A stretch of DNA of 64,000 nucleotides from assembly GCA_963975425.1 (NCBI GenBank), contig CAXBGS010000007.1:1-64000 (forward strand), in the 5' to 3' direction. This document shows, piece after piece, positions 55,194-64,000 of this stretch. The translations under genes and the position numbers were made by a program. Under the pieces are notes generated by a model. The model ran no database searches, was not told the origin of the DNA, and was given only the letters and a program-made list of their open reading frames with translations. Within the stretch, counting starts at the first letter, position 1. Each line of letters starts with the position of its first letter. The DNA comes from CAXBGS01 sp963975425 (GTDB taxonomy: Bacteria; Planctomycetota; Planctomycetia; Pirellulales; Pirellulaceae).

Positions 55194-55348
55194 ACTTCTG
55201 GCCCAGGCAAGAGCCAAGAAGTGCAAATTGAATCTTTCACAAACTTTGCTACCCCACCCGAGGTCCCGCCGCCACGCTAGCGCGACGACGGGAATCGGTA
55301 GGTAGATCGATTACGCGGCTCGTGCCGCATCCGTTGCCCGGCTCACGA

Positions 55349-56797
55349 TCAAGCGACGGCTGCAGCCGCGTCGTGAGGGTAGGCGTGCATACCGTGCTCG
55401 GAGATATCCAAGCCCACGGTTTCTTCTTCCAAACTGACTCGGACTCCGAAGATAGCCTTCAAGATCGAGAAGACCACGAAGGAGAACACGAACGCGAAAG
55501 CGCCAATGGCCAGCGTGCCAATCAGCTGAGTTTGAATCGTGTGTGTTGGATCGAAGGAGAAGATGCCGACGGCGACAGTTCCCCAAATACCACAAACACC
55601 GTGCACCGAGATCGCACCGACGGGATCGTCAATCTTGAGCTTGTCAAAGGCAATGATTGAAAGCACCACCAAGACTCCGGCGATGCCACCGATGATGATC
55701 GATGAGCCTTCGCCAACGGTGTCCGCACCCGCGGTGATGCCGACAAGTCCAGCCAAGATGCCGTTCAATGCCATCGACACGTCTGGCTTGGACAGCAGGA
55801 ACCACGATGTCACGATGGATGCGACGGCACCAGCACAACCACCCAGGCAAGTTGTCACGAAGACGTAAGAGACAGCTTTCGGGTCAGCCGACAATGCCGA
55901 TCCGCCATTGAATCCGAACCAACCGAGCCAAAGCAAGAAGACACCGATGGCAACCAGTGGCATGCTGTGTCCGGGAATCGGTGTGATACCTGATGGCATG
56001 TATTTGCCAGTCCGTGGCCCGAGGATGATGGCACAGGCCAACGCCGCGAATCCACCAAAGGCGTGCACGACGCTTGATCCAGCGAAGTCATAGAAATTCA
56101 TGTCGGCCAACCAGCCGCCGCCCCATTTCCAGGCACCGGTGATCGGGTAAGCGAACCCGACCAACAAAGTTGCGAACAACATAAAGACGGGAAGCTTGAC
56201 GCGTTCGGCCACGGCACCTGAAACGATAGTCGCACCGGTTGCGGCGAACATGGCCTGGAAGATGAAGTCACCGTACCATGTGTAGCCAGCGTTGTACTCT
56301 GCCGTAACCATGCTTGGATCGTTCAGCGATTGGCCGAACCAGCTGCCCATCGCGAAATAGCCATTCCAATCGACGCCCATTTCGCCGGGATACATCGCAT
56401 TGAATCCCCAAGCCGCGTAAAGCAAGACGCCGCTGCAGACGATCCAGACGTTCTTAAAGATGATGTTGACCGCGTTCTTCTTCTGCGTCAGCCCCGCCTC
56501 GACCGTGGTGAATCCCAGGTGCATGATGAAAACGAGTGCTGCCGAAATGCAGATCCAAAGATTATTCACGGCAAACGTCGCATAGCCCTCTGACGCAACG
56601 TACTCTTCCGATGAATAGGCACTTTCTTGTTCGGTCGTCACAGCAACTTCGGCAGGTGCCGCCTCTTCGGCGACTTCTGCAACGGTGTCCGCTTCGGCTT
56701 CTTGGCCAATGGCGGCTGGAGCGGTGATCAGGCCAAAGCCCATGACCGCCAAGAGAATCCAACGGGTGAGCACATGTGCTCGTGTCAATTTCGACAT
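55349..56797 (-). CDS. amt: Ammonium transporter (Amt)
   Basis: 482 residues from the ATG at 56797, with aagaagg upstream. The frame is open a further 103 codons, but those residues show no conserved pattern. A signal peptide is followed by an Ala/Glu/Thr-rich spacer (~35-70) and then eleven membrane helices of the Amt/MEP family. Conserved stretches are seen: HLGFTTVEAGLTQKKN, DFAGSSVVHAFGG, GWFGFNGGSALSA, VSVHGVCGIWGTVAVG (in part as AISVHGVCGIWG). The twin-His pore is provided by VVHAFGG and VHGVCG. No PII (glnK) gene is adjacent. Confidence 0.92.
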   Translation of the reverse strand: MSKLTRAHVLTRWILLAVMGFGLITAPAAIGQEAEADTVAEVAEEAAPAEVAVTTEQESAYSSEEYVASEGYATFAVNNLWICISAALVFIMHLGFTTVEAGLTQKKNAVNIIFKNVWIVCSGVLLYAAWGFNAMYPGEMGVDWNGYFAMGSWFGQSLNDPSMVTAEYNAGYTWYGDFIFQAMFAATGATIVSGAVAERVKLPVFMLFATLLVGFAYPITGAWKWGGGWLADMNFYDFAGSSVVHAFGGFAALACAIILGPRTGKYMPSGITPIPGHSMPLVAIGVFLLWLGWFGFNGGSALSADPKAVSYVFVTTCLGGCAGAVASIVTSWFLLSKPDVSMALNGILAGLVGITAGADTVGEGSSIIIGGIAGVLVVLSIIAFDKLKIDDPVGAISVHGVCGIWGTVAVGIFSFDPTHTIQTQLIGTLAIGAFAFVFSFVVFSILKAIFGVRVSLEEETVGLDISEHGMHAYPHDAAAAVA

Positions 56798-57372
56798 TCT
56801 AGAGATACCTTCTTGATAGGTGGGGGACAGGGTGAGCCGGTCCCGCACCATTGCAGAACTCTTGCTCCCGCAGCGTGTCGATCGCTGTACACCACCTACT
56901 CCTGCCCGGGCCATCTGTTCAATCGCTCGTGAGTTGATATCGGTGCACGTTCTGTAGCGTCCGCTCGCTGGACCCGCCGTAGTAGCAATCGTTGGGCCTC
57001 GATTCGCGTGGTCTAAGGATTCGTCTCGCAAAACCTTTGAGGGGAACGACTTAAAAAAACAAAGAATTCCTTGCTTTTCGGCAAAGTCGAAAAAAGACTC
57101 GTCCAAGTGCGAGCTATTTGGGCGTCAGCTGGGAATGTGCTTAATACATGAGCAAGCAACTGGACGACGGAACGCGGTCGGATTCCTGATCTCTCGATTT
57201 GCACGCCGCTGCTCACGAAGTGAGAAATGCCACTACAATTTTGGTACCGCGGCGCGTATGAGACGCGAACGACTCGATGGCAGATTCCAACGGCGACGAA
57301 TCTGCTGAAACGTCCTGATTGGGAGAAAACGACGCTGATGGAATCGATACACCGCGTGGATACCGGCGCGTC
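56798..57372. other. Divergent promoter region, no gene called
   Basis: 575 bp between amt (minus) and the GspE-like gene (plus). The amt frame remains open through most of it, but composition looks non-coding. An AGTAGG near 56900 (minus strand) recalls part of the glnA riboswitch, but the rest of that consensus is missing. Confidence 0.5.
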
Positions 57373-58926
57373 ATGATGGATGAATTGGTCGAGCAACTCT
57401 CACAACCGCTGACGGCTTCGCTGGTGGCTGTATGGTTCGTTTTGGGATCCGTCCTGGCTTGGTTCTATGGGTTCCGGGGACACTTTCAGCGTGTCTATCG
57501 CGTCTTGGTCACGCTCGCTTGGTTCTTGATCGGTCCTCTCATTTTTCCATTTTGGATGATTCAAGGAGTGATCCGTCGTGTCCGCCGCGATGGCGTTTCG
57601 ATGGGGCAAGCTTTCCGATCCCAGTTTGCCAACGAAGCGCCGGTCCGCGACGAGCCAACGGAAAACGTGGAACCCGACCCTGCGGATTCGTTCGTCATTC
57701 TGGACTCGCAGGGAAAAGTGCTGCCCAAGATGGTGGATTCCAATCCGGACAAAGCGAACGGTTTTATCTTGATTCGCAAGATTTTGCGGAGCGCTGTGAT
57801 GCGAACCGCAAGCGATATCTTGGTTCACCCGACCGGAGAAAGCCAATTCGATTTGCGTTACCGAATCAATGGCACACTGTGCTCGGTAAGAAAGCTTTCC
57901 GAAGACGAAGGCAAATCGGTCGTGAATATCATCAAGGCGATTGCCGGCATGAATATCGCCGAGCGCCGGCGGCCACAAGACGGCGGTTTCAGCGCCCAAA
58001 ACGAAACCGGCGATGTCTCGTTTCGGGTCGCGACGACGGGAGTGCTCAATGGCGAAAAGGTTTCGATTCGAATTCTCGACCAATCCGCTTCGGAATTCAG
58101 TCTCAGTGATACGGGGTTGCTGGGCAATGAAGAGCAAGTGGTTCGTAAAGCGTTGATGGCGACGTCGGGCATGATTTTGGTCTGTGGACCGACTGGCAGT
58201 GGTAAAAGCTCGACCGTGCACGCCATGTTGCGATCGATCAATTGCATCGAACGAAACGTGATCACGATCGAAGACCCCATCGAATATGTCCTGCCCAACG
58301 CGAGCCAGATCGAAATCAACAATAAGGCTGGGATTACATTTGCCAGCGTCCTCCGCAGCGTGCTGCGCCAAGACCCGGACGTAATCTCGGTTGGCGAGAT
58401 TCGCGACCCCGAAACAGCCGAGATTGCTCTGCAGGCCGCCCAGACAGGACACCTCGTGTTTGCGACCGTTCACGCCGGCAGCAACATGGCAGCGCTACTT
58501 CGATTGACCGATCTTGGTATTCAGCCGCAACTGATCGCATCGGCCGTGAATCTGGTCGTCTCCCAGCGTTTGGTGCGCAGGCTCTGCGATCACTGTAAAG
58601 TTCGCGCCGAGTACACCGAAGCGGAGAAGAATGAATTGCGTCAGCAGAGCGTTGATCCGGATTGCCTGTTCAAAGCAAAACGATGCAAGCACTGTCACCG
58701 GACCGGATACAGCAGCCGCACCGGAGTCTTTGACATCACCGTGATGGACCGCGAGATCAAGAGTCTGCTGGTTAATGGTGGATTGGCGGTTAGCGAAACC
58801 GGACACGCCGTGGGCGATACCGGATCGCCCCGCATGACCACGATGCAGGTCCGTGCGACGCAGTTGGCATTGATGGGAATGATCCCATGGGAAGAAGTCC
58901 AGCGACTGACCGCGACGATCGATTGA
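57373..58926 (+). CDS. GspE/PilB-type secretion ATPase with N-terminal membrane anchor
   Basis: 517 residues from the ATG at 57373; a TTG 18 codons earlier (57319) is less likely. Two membrane segments open the protein: SLVAVWFVLGSVLAWFYGF and VLVTLAWFLIGPLIFPFWM (~13-60). Normal GspE and PilB have a soluble N-domain there. The ATPase core is standard: Walker A GPTGSGKSS (272-280), the Asp box ITIEDPIEY, Walker B VGEIRDPETA, and the His box TVHAG. The C-terminal zinc site is CDHC...CKHC, as in GspE. No pilin or other secretion genes are in the window, so its partners must be encoded elsewhere. Confidence 0.9.
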   Translation: MMDELVEQLSQPLTASLVAVWFVLGSVLAWFYGFRGHFQRVYRVLVTLAWFLIGPLIFPFWMIQGVIRRVRRDGVSMGQAFRSQFANEAPVRDEPTENVEPDPADSFVILDSQGKVLPKMVDSNPDKANGFILIRKILRSAVMRTASDILVHPTGESQFDLRYRINGTLCSVRKLSEDEGKSVVNIIKAIAGMNIAERRRPQDGGFSAQNETGDVSFRVATTGVLNGEKVSIRILDQSASEFSLSDTGLLGNEEQVVRKALMATSGMILVCGPTGSGKSSTVHAMLRSINCIERNVITIEDPIEYVLPNASQIEINNKAGITFASVLRSVLRQDPDVISVGEIRDPETAEIALQAAQTGHLVFATVHAGSNMAALLRLTDLGIQPQLIASAVNLVVSQRLVRRLCDHCKVRAEYTEAEKNELRQQSVDPDCLFKAKRCKHCHRTGYSSRTGVFDITVMDREIKSLLVNGGLAVSETGHAVGDTGSPRMTTMQVRATQLALMGMIPWEEVQRLTATID

Positions 58927-58964
58927 CGGTTCTTCGCAGATGATTGGTGCCGCAGCTTGACGGT

Positions 58965-61310
58965 TCAACGGTTGCTCGACGATCGCTGCTCACTGGGCGC
59001 GAACCTAAGCAGCAGTGCCGGCAAGAACAGCAAGTCCGCCAGCAACGCGGTGCTGATGGTCAGCATGCCCATTGCGGCGAAAATTCGGTGATCACGTGCG
59101 TCACTGGTTAGCGCGGTTCCAAAACCGATGACCAGCACGGCGGTCGTCATGATGAGTGCCGATCCGACGCCCACAAACGCGTTGCGAATCGCGGAACGTT
59201 GGCTGTCGGCGGCATCGGGGTTTTTGTCAGCCAATTGTTCACGATAGCGAGTCAGGAAGTGGATCGTGTCGTCGACCGCGATCCCCAAGCAGACCGTGAA
59301 TGCGCACACACTGACAATCTCAAGGTGTTGTCCGACGCAAAACAACAACGCACCGGTCGCGGCAAGCGGAAAGATGTTTGGGATTAACGAAATCAAGCCA
59401 AGTCGAACCGAGCGATAAACGATGGTCATCACGCCAAAGATGATCAGGCTCGCCATGCCCAGGCTGTATGCGAGATCGACAACGATTTGGTACAAGTTTT
59501 CCCATCGCCAAATCGCTCCGCCAGAAAGGCTAACGGTGAATCCGGGGTGTTGGTCTTCGATTCTGTGCAATTGATCGGTAATACGCTGAAAGACCGGACC
59601 GTAAGTCGCGATTCCCAAGTCCTGCAGTCGAAATTCGACGCGTGCCCAGCGTTGTTCCGGTGATAAGTAATTGCGTTTTAGCCCCGGTGGTAACAGTTCC
59701 AGTAATGACATGCGAGTGGCGGGATCGCCATCGCCGGGGAGCGCCCGCAAAAAACTGTTGATCGACAGGGGATTACCAATCAGCGGTTCGCTTCGCAAAA
59801 CCTGATCCACTTGTTCGACAACGGTCGCAATCGCTGCGTCATTATCGCGGATGTCTGATTCAGCGAAATCGACTTGCACGTGCGCTGTTTCCATACCGCC
59901 AAAAGTACGGTCGATATGCGCCAGCGCGGTCGCTGGTTCGCTGCCGGCGGAAAGATTGCTGGTCAATCGTTCGTCGGGGCGCAACTGCAGCGTGACGACG
60001 GCCAACCCCAGCGTGCAAAGGATCGCAAACGCACTGATGCCGCGAGGATACTTCATCACCCAATCGATCAAACCAACGATGCGATCCAGATTGTTGTCAA
60101 TCAAATTCTTGCCATGTCCTGAATGAACGCGATTGCCCAGCGGACTGGCACAGGCGAGAGGAATGATTGTGACGACGGCAAGAAATGTCATCAGAACCCC
60201 GATGACACAGCAATATCCGAATTCGCGTACTTGTTCATGATGGGCGAGTGCGAGTGAACCAAATCCAATCGCCGTGGTTAGCGATGTCAGCCAGCACGCA
60301 ATACCCACTTCGCGGATCGATGTCCTTGCCGCTTCCCGTGCGGTCATCCCATCGGCGCGGTGACGGCGAACTTGAACCATCATGTGGACGCCGTCGGTGA
60401 AACCCACCATGCTTAACAGCACCGGTACGATCACGGCATTGAATGGGTTGCCATCCATCGACGTGAAATGAATGATCCCCAACGTCCAGAACACACCCAA
60501 GGCCGGTGCGAGCGCAACGATGATGACCGAGGAGATTCCACGAAACAAAACCCAGGCGATGCACAACGCCATCGAGAATCCAATGAATTGGTATTTCCGC
60601 TCATTCTCCAAATTGCTCGACGCTCGGCTAAGCATGATCGGAACTTCGCCCGTGACGGCGAAATCCATGTCGACCGCAGGATAATGCGCAGCCGCGGCTG
60701 CAGCCGCATCACGCAACGCATCGGTACAGTCGCTGTCTTCGTTGACAAATAGCCAATTGATGCTGACCATCAATAGCATCGTGTTGGCGTCAGGTGAAAG
60801 CAGTTGGCCGCCAACGAGCGGGTGTTCCAACGCACGCTCTTTGGCCGAATCGAATCGCGTTTGAGACGCGTTTCCTTGCGGGAAAATCGGCTCTGGCAGA
60901 CCGAAGATATTCAGCATCGGTGCTTCGTCCATCCAGAACACGTCCGCGACTTGAGGCAGTGCCTTGACCGCAGAAACGGAATCTCGAATCGCGTCCGCCC
61001 CGTCGCGAGTAAAGAATTGGTCGCAGCGGGCGACGATCACAACGTCGCCGGCGGCAACCTGGATCGGTGACACGTTTTTCGGCGCCTTGTTGCCGCCACG
61101 CTTGGTGTTGCTCGTTTGTGTCCTTTGCGGTTCCGCATCAGTCGACGCCGAGTCCGGCAGGATCAGATAAGGATCGTAATGACCGATGCCCGAGAATATC
61201 GTCAACGCAGTGATCAGGGCAAGTGTCAGCCAGCGATGGCCGATAATCCAGTCGGCCAAGATAACGAAGGGGCCTCGACGTCCCATGTTCATCGATTCGG
61301 AATCCGGCAT
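58965..61310 (-). CDS. RND/MMPL family exporter
   Basis: 781 residues from the ATG at 61310, which overlaps the upstream stop by one base (TAATG); a start 11 codons earlier would overlap more. Twelve membrane segments in two halves are interrupted by two large periplasmic loops (~60-230 and ~430-585). The sterol-sensing-like conserved stretches LSMVGFTDGVHMM and CLGIAVDDTIHFLTRYRE match the MMPL/HpnN type. The first loop carries Gly/Thr-rich and Asn-rich sequence. It is probably a lipid, hopanoid-like or small-molecule exporter. It follows, and is coupled to, the redoxin-copper oxygenase gene. Confidence 0.87.
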   Translation of the reverse strand: MPDSESMNMGRRGPFVILADWIIGHRWLTLALITALTIFSGIGHYDPYLILPDSASTDAEPQRTQTSNTKRGGNKAPKNVSPIQVAAGDVVIVARCDQFFTRDGADAIRDSVSAVKALPQVADVFWMDEAPMLNIFGLPEPIFPQGNASQTRFDSAKERALEHPLVGGQLLSPDANTMLLMVSINWLFVNEDSDCTDALRDAAAAAAAHYPAVDMDFAVTGEVPIMLSRASSNLENERKYQFIGFSMALCIAWVLFRGISSVIIVALAPALGVFWTLGIIHFTSMDGNPFNAVIVPVLLSMVGFTDGVHMMVQVRRHRADGMTAREAARTSIREVGIACWLTSLTTAIGFGSLALAHHEQVREFGYCCVIGVLMTFLAVVTIIPLACASPLGNRVHSGHGKNLIDNNLDRIVGLIDWVMKYPRGISAFAILCTLGLAVVTLQLRPDERLTSNLSAGSEPATALAHIDRTFGGMETAHVQVDFAESDIRDNDAAIATVVEQVDQVLRSEPLIGNPLSINSFLRALPGDGDPATRMSLLELLPPGLKRNYLSPEQRWARVEFRLQDLGIATYGPVFQRITDQLHRIEDQHPGFTVSLSGGAIWRWENLYQIVVDLAYSLGMASLIIFGVMTIVYRSVRLGLISLIPNIFPLAATGALLFCVGQHLEIVSVCAFTVCLGIAVDDTIHFLTRYREQLADKNPDAADSQRSAIRNAFVGVGSALIMTTAVLVIGFGTALTSDARDHRIFAAMGMLTISTALLADLLFLPALLLRFAPSEQRSSSNR

Positions 61311-63361
61311 TACGGCGCGAGTCTCTGGCGTGCCGCGTGCCATCTGATTTCGTCGATCGAGATCGCTCCGTTACCGTTGCGATCGAGAGACTTGAACGCG
61401 AACATGCGAACCGAATCGGGTAGCTCGTGGCGAGTAATCGATCCATCTCCGTTGCCATCAAACTTCTTCATGTAATCGGTCGCAAACGCATCAACCGCAG
61501 CTCTTTGCGATTCACGTTTGGCGGTTTCCGATGGTGGGTGGTGCGCGCGTTGGCTGCGGTTTTGCTTGGTTTGCATCGATTCAACAGGACGAGCGACGCT
61601 CATGAATACGACGGCCATTTCTTGCCATGTTTGATCGCCCCAGGTGACATATTCGGTCGGGTCGGGGTTGGTTGGGTTGTCAGCGGAATTATCAAACGTT
61701 GCTTGAAAAGAAAATCGATCGACATCGGACAATGGCAGCGGATCGGCGAGTCGGTAGTTGTGCTGCCAATTGAAATCGTAATGTGGAATCGACAGCAGTT
61801 TAGTCGACTGTTGGTCCGAATGAACGGTCAGTTGAAAAGAGCGACCTCGAACGTGCATGTGCGGGATGATCGAAAGCAAGATTCCATCTTTAGGAAAACC
61901 ATCGACGTCGCCATGCACCGAATAGTCGGCCGCGTGAGGTGGAATTTCGAAATCCCGTTCCACCCCGCCGATCGCATAGACTTCGTGAGTGACTTCGCTT
62001 GGATCGGCAAACACCAATCCGATTCTTGTAAGGTCTTGCTCAGGTTTGCCCGTCGGTGTGTAGTGCATCTGCAGAACGATCTTGGTGCCCGCTGCGACGC
62101 GCTGTGCATATCCTGGCGGCAGCGGCGAATCGATTTGCCCAGGCACGTAGGCGGCAAGCATGCCAAACTCACTGATTTCTGCACCATCAGGCGGACGAGT
62201 GAAAGCGATGCAGTGGTGAACGACGGCGTTGTTCCCTGGGACGACTTGGACGGCGCGAACCCAGCGGTCTTGCTTGAATCCTGGATCAATCACAAAGTAT
62301 TGGTATTCCACCACTCCGCTTTCGGGCACCGCAAAGGGGCGATCGCTCATCGGAAAGACGACATCGGGCGTCGTCGGTAAACGCCAACCGGCGATGGACG
62401 TAACCTTTTCGGGCAAGTCACTGGCTTGGCCGTACGGCATGCCGTCATCGACCCAAGATCGCAGAATTTCTTTATCCGATGTTGGCATGTGACGCGCGTT
62501 CAGGAACGAGCCATGTTCCGGATCAGCGTGCCAGGGCGGCATGCGTTGTTGGTCAATGACTTCGATCATCATGTCAGCCCAGCCAACGACTTCGTCATAT
62601 TTGTCCAAGGCAAAGGGGCCGATTTCACCTTCGCGATGGCATTCCACACAGTGGCTGGAAAGGATTCGAGCGACTTGGTCACAGTAGGTGACATCGCCTT
62701 GGCCGGGCGAGCGTGACCGCGGAAGCGAGATCAGGCAACCGACAGCTTCGGTGACAGGGTTCGAGATGGTTTCGCCAGCCACCGCTTTCTCAATCGCATC
62801 GCGCAGGTCGTGTGTCGACGCGGACGTGCGTGCAATGCCTGGTTGATATTGGTCGTCAATTCGGCCTTGATAGATGACGCGGCGGGAACGATCGATCAGA
62901 AAGACTTGCGGTGTCCGCGTCGCACCGATTTGGACTGCGACGCTGCGGTCAAAGTCTTTCGCCATAGCAAAACTTAGCGAATGTTTCTGTGCGTACTCGC
63001 GAACTTCGTCCATCGAATCCTGGACGTTACTGTTGATGCCGATGAATCGTACACCATCACCTTCAAAGCGATTTGCCAGTGCCTGCAGACGCGGGCCGTA
63101 CAGTTTTGCCAACGGGCATTGGCACCCAAGAAAACAAAGCACATGGAATCGAGCATTCGGATCCAGCGATACCGAATCACCCTCGGGCGTCGGCAGCGAA
63201 AAATCCGAGACGGTCCCGATAGACATCGACAACGATTTCTGGGCCATGGCAAATTTTGGGGATCCGCCTACGACCAATGCGAACACGATCGTACAGGTGG
63301 CCAACCCATATGCGATTGATCGCGAGCGTTGCAACGATACGCAGGAGTTACCGCCATGCAT
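61310..63361 (-). CDS. Redoxin-cytochrome c-copper monooxygenase-EF-hand fusion protein
   Basis: 683 residues from the ATG at 63361; a longer start at 63442 is possible, but a signal peptide begins right after 63361. Domain order: a redoxin/thioredoxin-like domain with GCQCP, then a c-type haem site CVECH with the GEIGPFAL context (PSCyt1-like). A PHM/DBM-like copper type II domain follows, with likely ligands in VVHHCIAF, QMHYTP, PHMHVRG and the Met in WQEMAVVF. The C-terminus holds two EF-hands (DGNGDGSITRHEL and DRNGNGAISIDEI). The four parts in one chain are typical of planctomycetes; substrate unknown. It is the first gene of a pair with the RND exporter. Confidence 0.87.
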   Translation of the reverse strand: MHGGNSCVSLQRSRSIAYGLATCTIVFALVVGGSPKFAMAQKSLSMSIGTVSDFSLPTPEGDSVSLDPNARFHVLCFLGCQCPLAKLYGPRLQALANRFEGDGVRFIGINSNVQDSMDEVREYAQKHSLSFAMAKDFDRSVAVQIGATRTPQVFLIDRSRRVIYQGRIDDQYQPGIARTSASTHDLRDAIEKAVAGETISNPVTEAVGCLISLPRSRSPGQGDVTYCDQVARILSSHCVECHREGEIGPFALDKYDEVVGWADMMIEVIDQQRMPPWHADPEHGSFLNARHMPTSDKEILRSWVDDGMPYGQASDLPEKVTSIAGWRLPTTPDVVFPMSDRPFAVPESGVVEYQYFVIDPGFKQDRWVRAVQVVPGNNAVVHHCIAFTRPPDGAEISEFGMLAAYVPGQIDSPLPPGYAQRVAAGTKIVLQMHYTPTGKPEQDLTRIGLVFADPSEVTHEVYAIGGVERDFEIPPHAADYSVHGDVDGFPKDGILLSIIPHMHVRGRSFQLTVHSDQQSTKLLSIPHYDFNWQHNYRLADPLPLSDVDRFSFQATFDNSADNPTNPDPTEYVTWGDQTWQEMAVVFMSVARPVESMQTKQNRSQRAHHPPSETAKRESQRAAVDAFATDYMKKFDGNGDGSITRHELPDSVRMFAFKSLDRNGNGAISIDEIRWHAARQRLAP

Positions 63362-63753
63362 ACCAATAGATTGGCGACGGTTCCACGGACCGACGAATAG
63401 AGCTGAATCCTGGTCAAACGATAAAACGCGTTGAACGATCATAAGCGTTACTTCAAGGAGTCACAGGATTTCAGGATGTGCAATCGCAGCTGCCGCCGTC
63501 GTTAAAAACACGCAATTTCATCGTGGTCGGTTCGACAAGGAAATTAGCAGGAGGCGGCCGTTGAGAAGTCGCGTGCGACAGCAATACGCTAAAAATCGAA
63601 ATGCTGCGCTGTAATCGCGGCACCGTACTTCTTTGCGGTCCTTCTGCTTTGTGTCTTTCCCTGCACGTTGATTGGATGCTCCCATTGTACGAAATCGGGA
63701 ATCCTGTGCGGAGGTCACCATCACTCCGTGGTGATTCACCGGTGTGGTTGGTT
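63362..63753. other. Intergenic region, no gene seen
   Basis: Nearly 400 bp between two minus-strand genes, or a little less if the longer redoxin start is used. Open frames here are short or overlap the adjacent genes. No promoter motif or repeat was recognised. Confidence 0.45.
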
Positions 63754-64000
63754 TTACATCTCGGCCGCAATTCCACGGCGAATCGCGAAGGCGACCCGAT
63801 ATCCCGCCATTTTGATCCGCTGGCGTGCAACGTTTCCCGCGGCGCGAAAGTAGTCTCTTGACAGACGATAGGGAGGAATCGTATCGGTCAAATCGCGCGA
63901 CGCTGCGATAATCGGGCCGGTGACCTCGTCGGTATAGACGTGTGTCGATGCCAGTTGTACCGATTCACGCAACCACGTCGACGGCAGGAACCAGTCGTCA
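63754..64000 (-). CDS. C-terminal part of a probable S1/P1-nuclease-like protein
   Basis: The frame is open from the window edge to a TAA at 63754, leaving 81 visible residues. The visible residues start DDWFLPSTWLRESVQLA, then VYTDEVTGPI and LSRDYFRAAGNVARQRIKMAGYRVAFAI. The order W...ES...VY, then Y-x6-9-V-x-x-R-x-x-x-A-G-x-R, is the pattern at the C-terminus of S1/P1-type nucleases, whose helical fold matches phospholipase C. The catalytic part with the zinc ligands lies outside the window, so activity cannot be judged. Confidence 0.6.
   Translation of the reverse strand, partial: DDWFLPSTWLRESVQLASTHVYTDEVTGPIIAASRDLTDTIPPYRLSRDYFRAAGNVARQRIKMAGYRVAFAIRRGIAAEM

Noticed and set aside
56870..56930. 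Possible glutamine (glnA) riboswitch upstream of amt
   Set aside because: Only an AGTAGG match was found; the surrounding conserved bases and paired stems are missing.
56798..57106. Longer amt reading frame
   Set aside because: About 100 extra residues with mixed composition and no signal peptide; the chosen ATG has a good Shine-Dalgarno and begins a normal signal peptide.
57319..57372. Longer start for the GspE-like gene at a TTG
   Set aside because: The 18 extra residues have no conserved pattern and the start codon is rare; two closely spaced ATGs are available before the first membrane helix.
1..64000. Insertion sequence, prophage, tRNA or rRNA
   Set aside because: No transposase, integrase, terminase or tRNA-like cloverleaf was recognised anywhere in the window.

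Overview
The window looks like a chromosomal segment of a marine planctomycete close to Rhodopirellula (Pirellulaceae). Evidence for this: moderate GC content, long secreted proteins, paired DUF1549/DUF1553 and DUF1501 genes, a sulfatase, N-terminal LESRRLLA-type motifs on dockerin-bearing secreted proteins, several FHA and Ser/Thr kinase genes, and redoxin/copper-oxygenase/EF-hand fusions. No rRNA, tRNA, CRISPR array, transposase or phage gene was recognised. Both ends cut genes: a vWA protein at the left, and the tail of a probable S1/P1-nuclease-like protein at the right.

Layout. 1-9192: a vWA membrane protein, a zinc-ribbon/TPR-like membrane protein, a tandem Dabb protein, a dockerin/GEVED secreted protein and a phospholipase C-like protein with a helix-hairpin-helix-type tail. 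9531-12935: phosphatidylserine decarboxylase, the RbgA/YlqF ribosome GTPase and a methyltransferase. 13136-17529: a signalling block with an active Ser/Thr kinase translationally coupled to an FHA protein whose kinase domain has lost key residues, followed by a second FHA protein. 17595-21933: a BON-like protein, a large unknown secreted protein, a CPBP protease and PgsA. 22175-27122: a redox operon encoding a cyclic-nucleotide-binding/4x[4Fe-4S] fusion, a cytochrome b-like membrane protein and a ten-haem cytochrome c with an unusual acidic repeat. 27317-35857: an NtrC-type two-component pair divergent from a SulP transporter fused to beta-carbonic anhydrase, then a universal stress protein and a Na+/H+ antiporter. 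A well-spaced sigma-54 promoter and perfect palindromes lie between the regulator pair and the transporter.

36122-54163 looks like a glycan or organic-polymer utilisation region: CAP-domain/dockerin protein, sulfatase and esterase on the minus strand, then a long plus-strand series of DUF1549/1553, DUF1501, beta-helix, PIG-L deacetylase, phosphoesterase-CocE hydrolase fusion and DUF1080, ending with a di-haem peroxidase. 54520-64000: a thioredoxin lipoprotein, an Amt ammonium transporter, a GspE/PilB-type ATPase with its own membrane anchor, an RND/MMPL exporter coupled to a redoxin-cytochrome-copper oxygenase-EF-hand protein, and the partial nuclease.

The best candidates for under-described systems are the cNMP-gated redox operon, the sigma-54-controlled bicarbonate/ion module, and the kinase/FHA-pseudokinase pair. 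Functions are assigned from motifs read by eye; no database search was possible.
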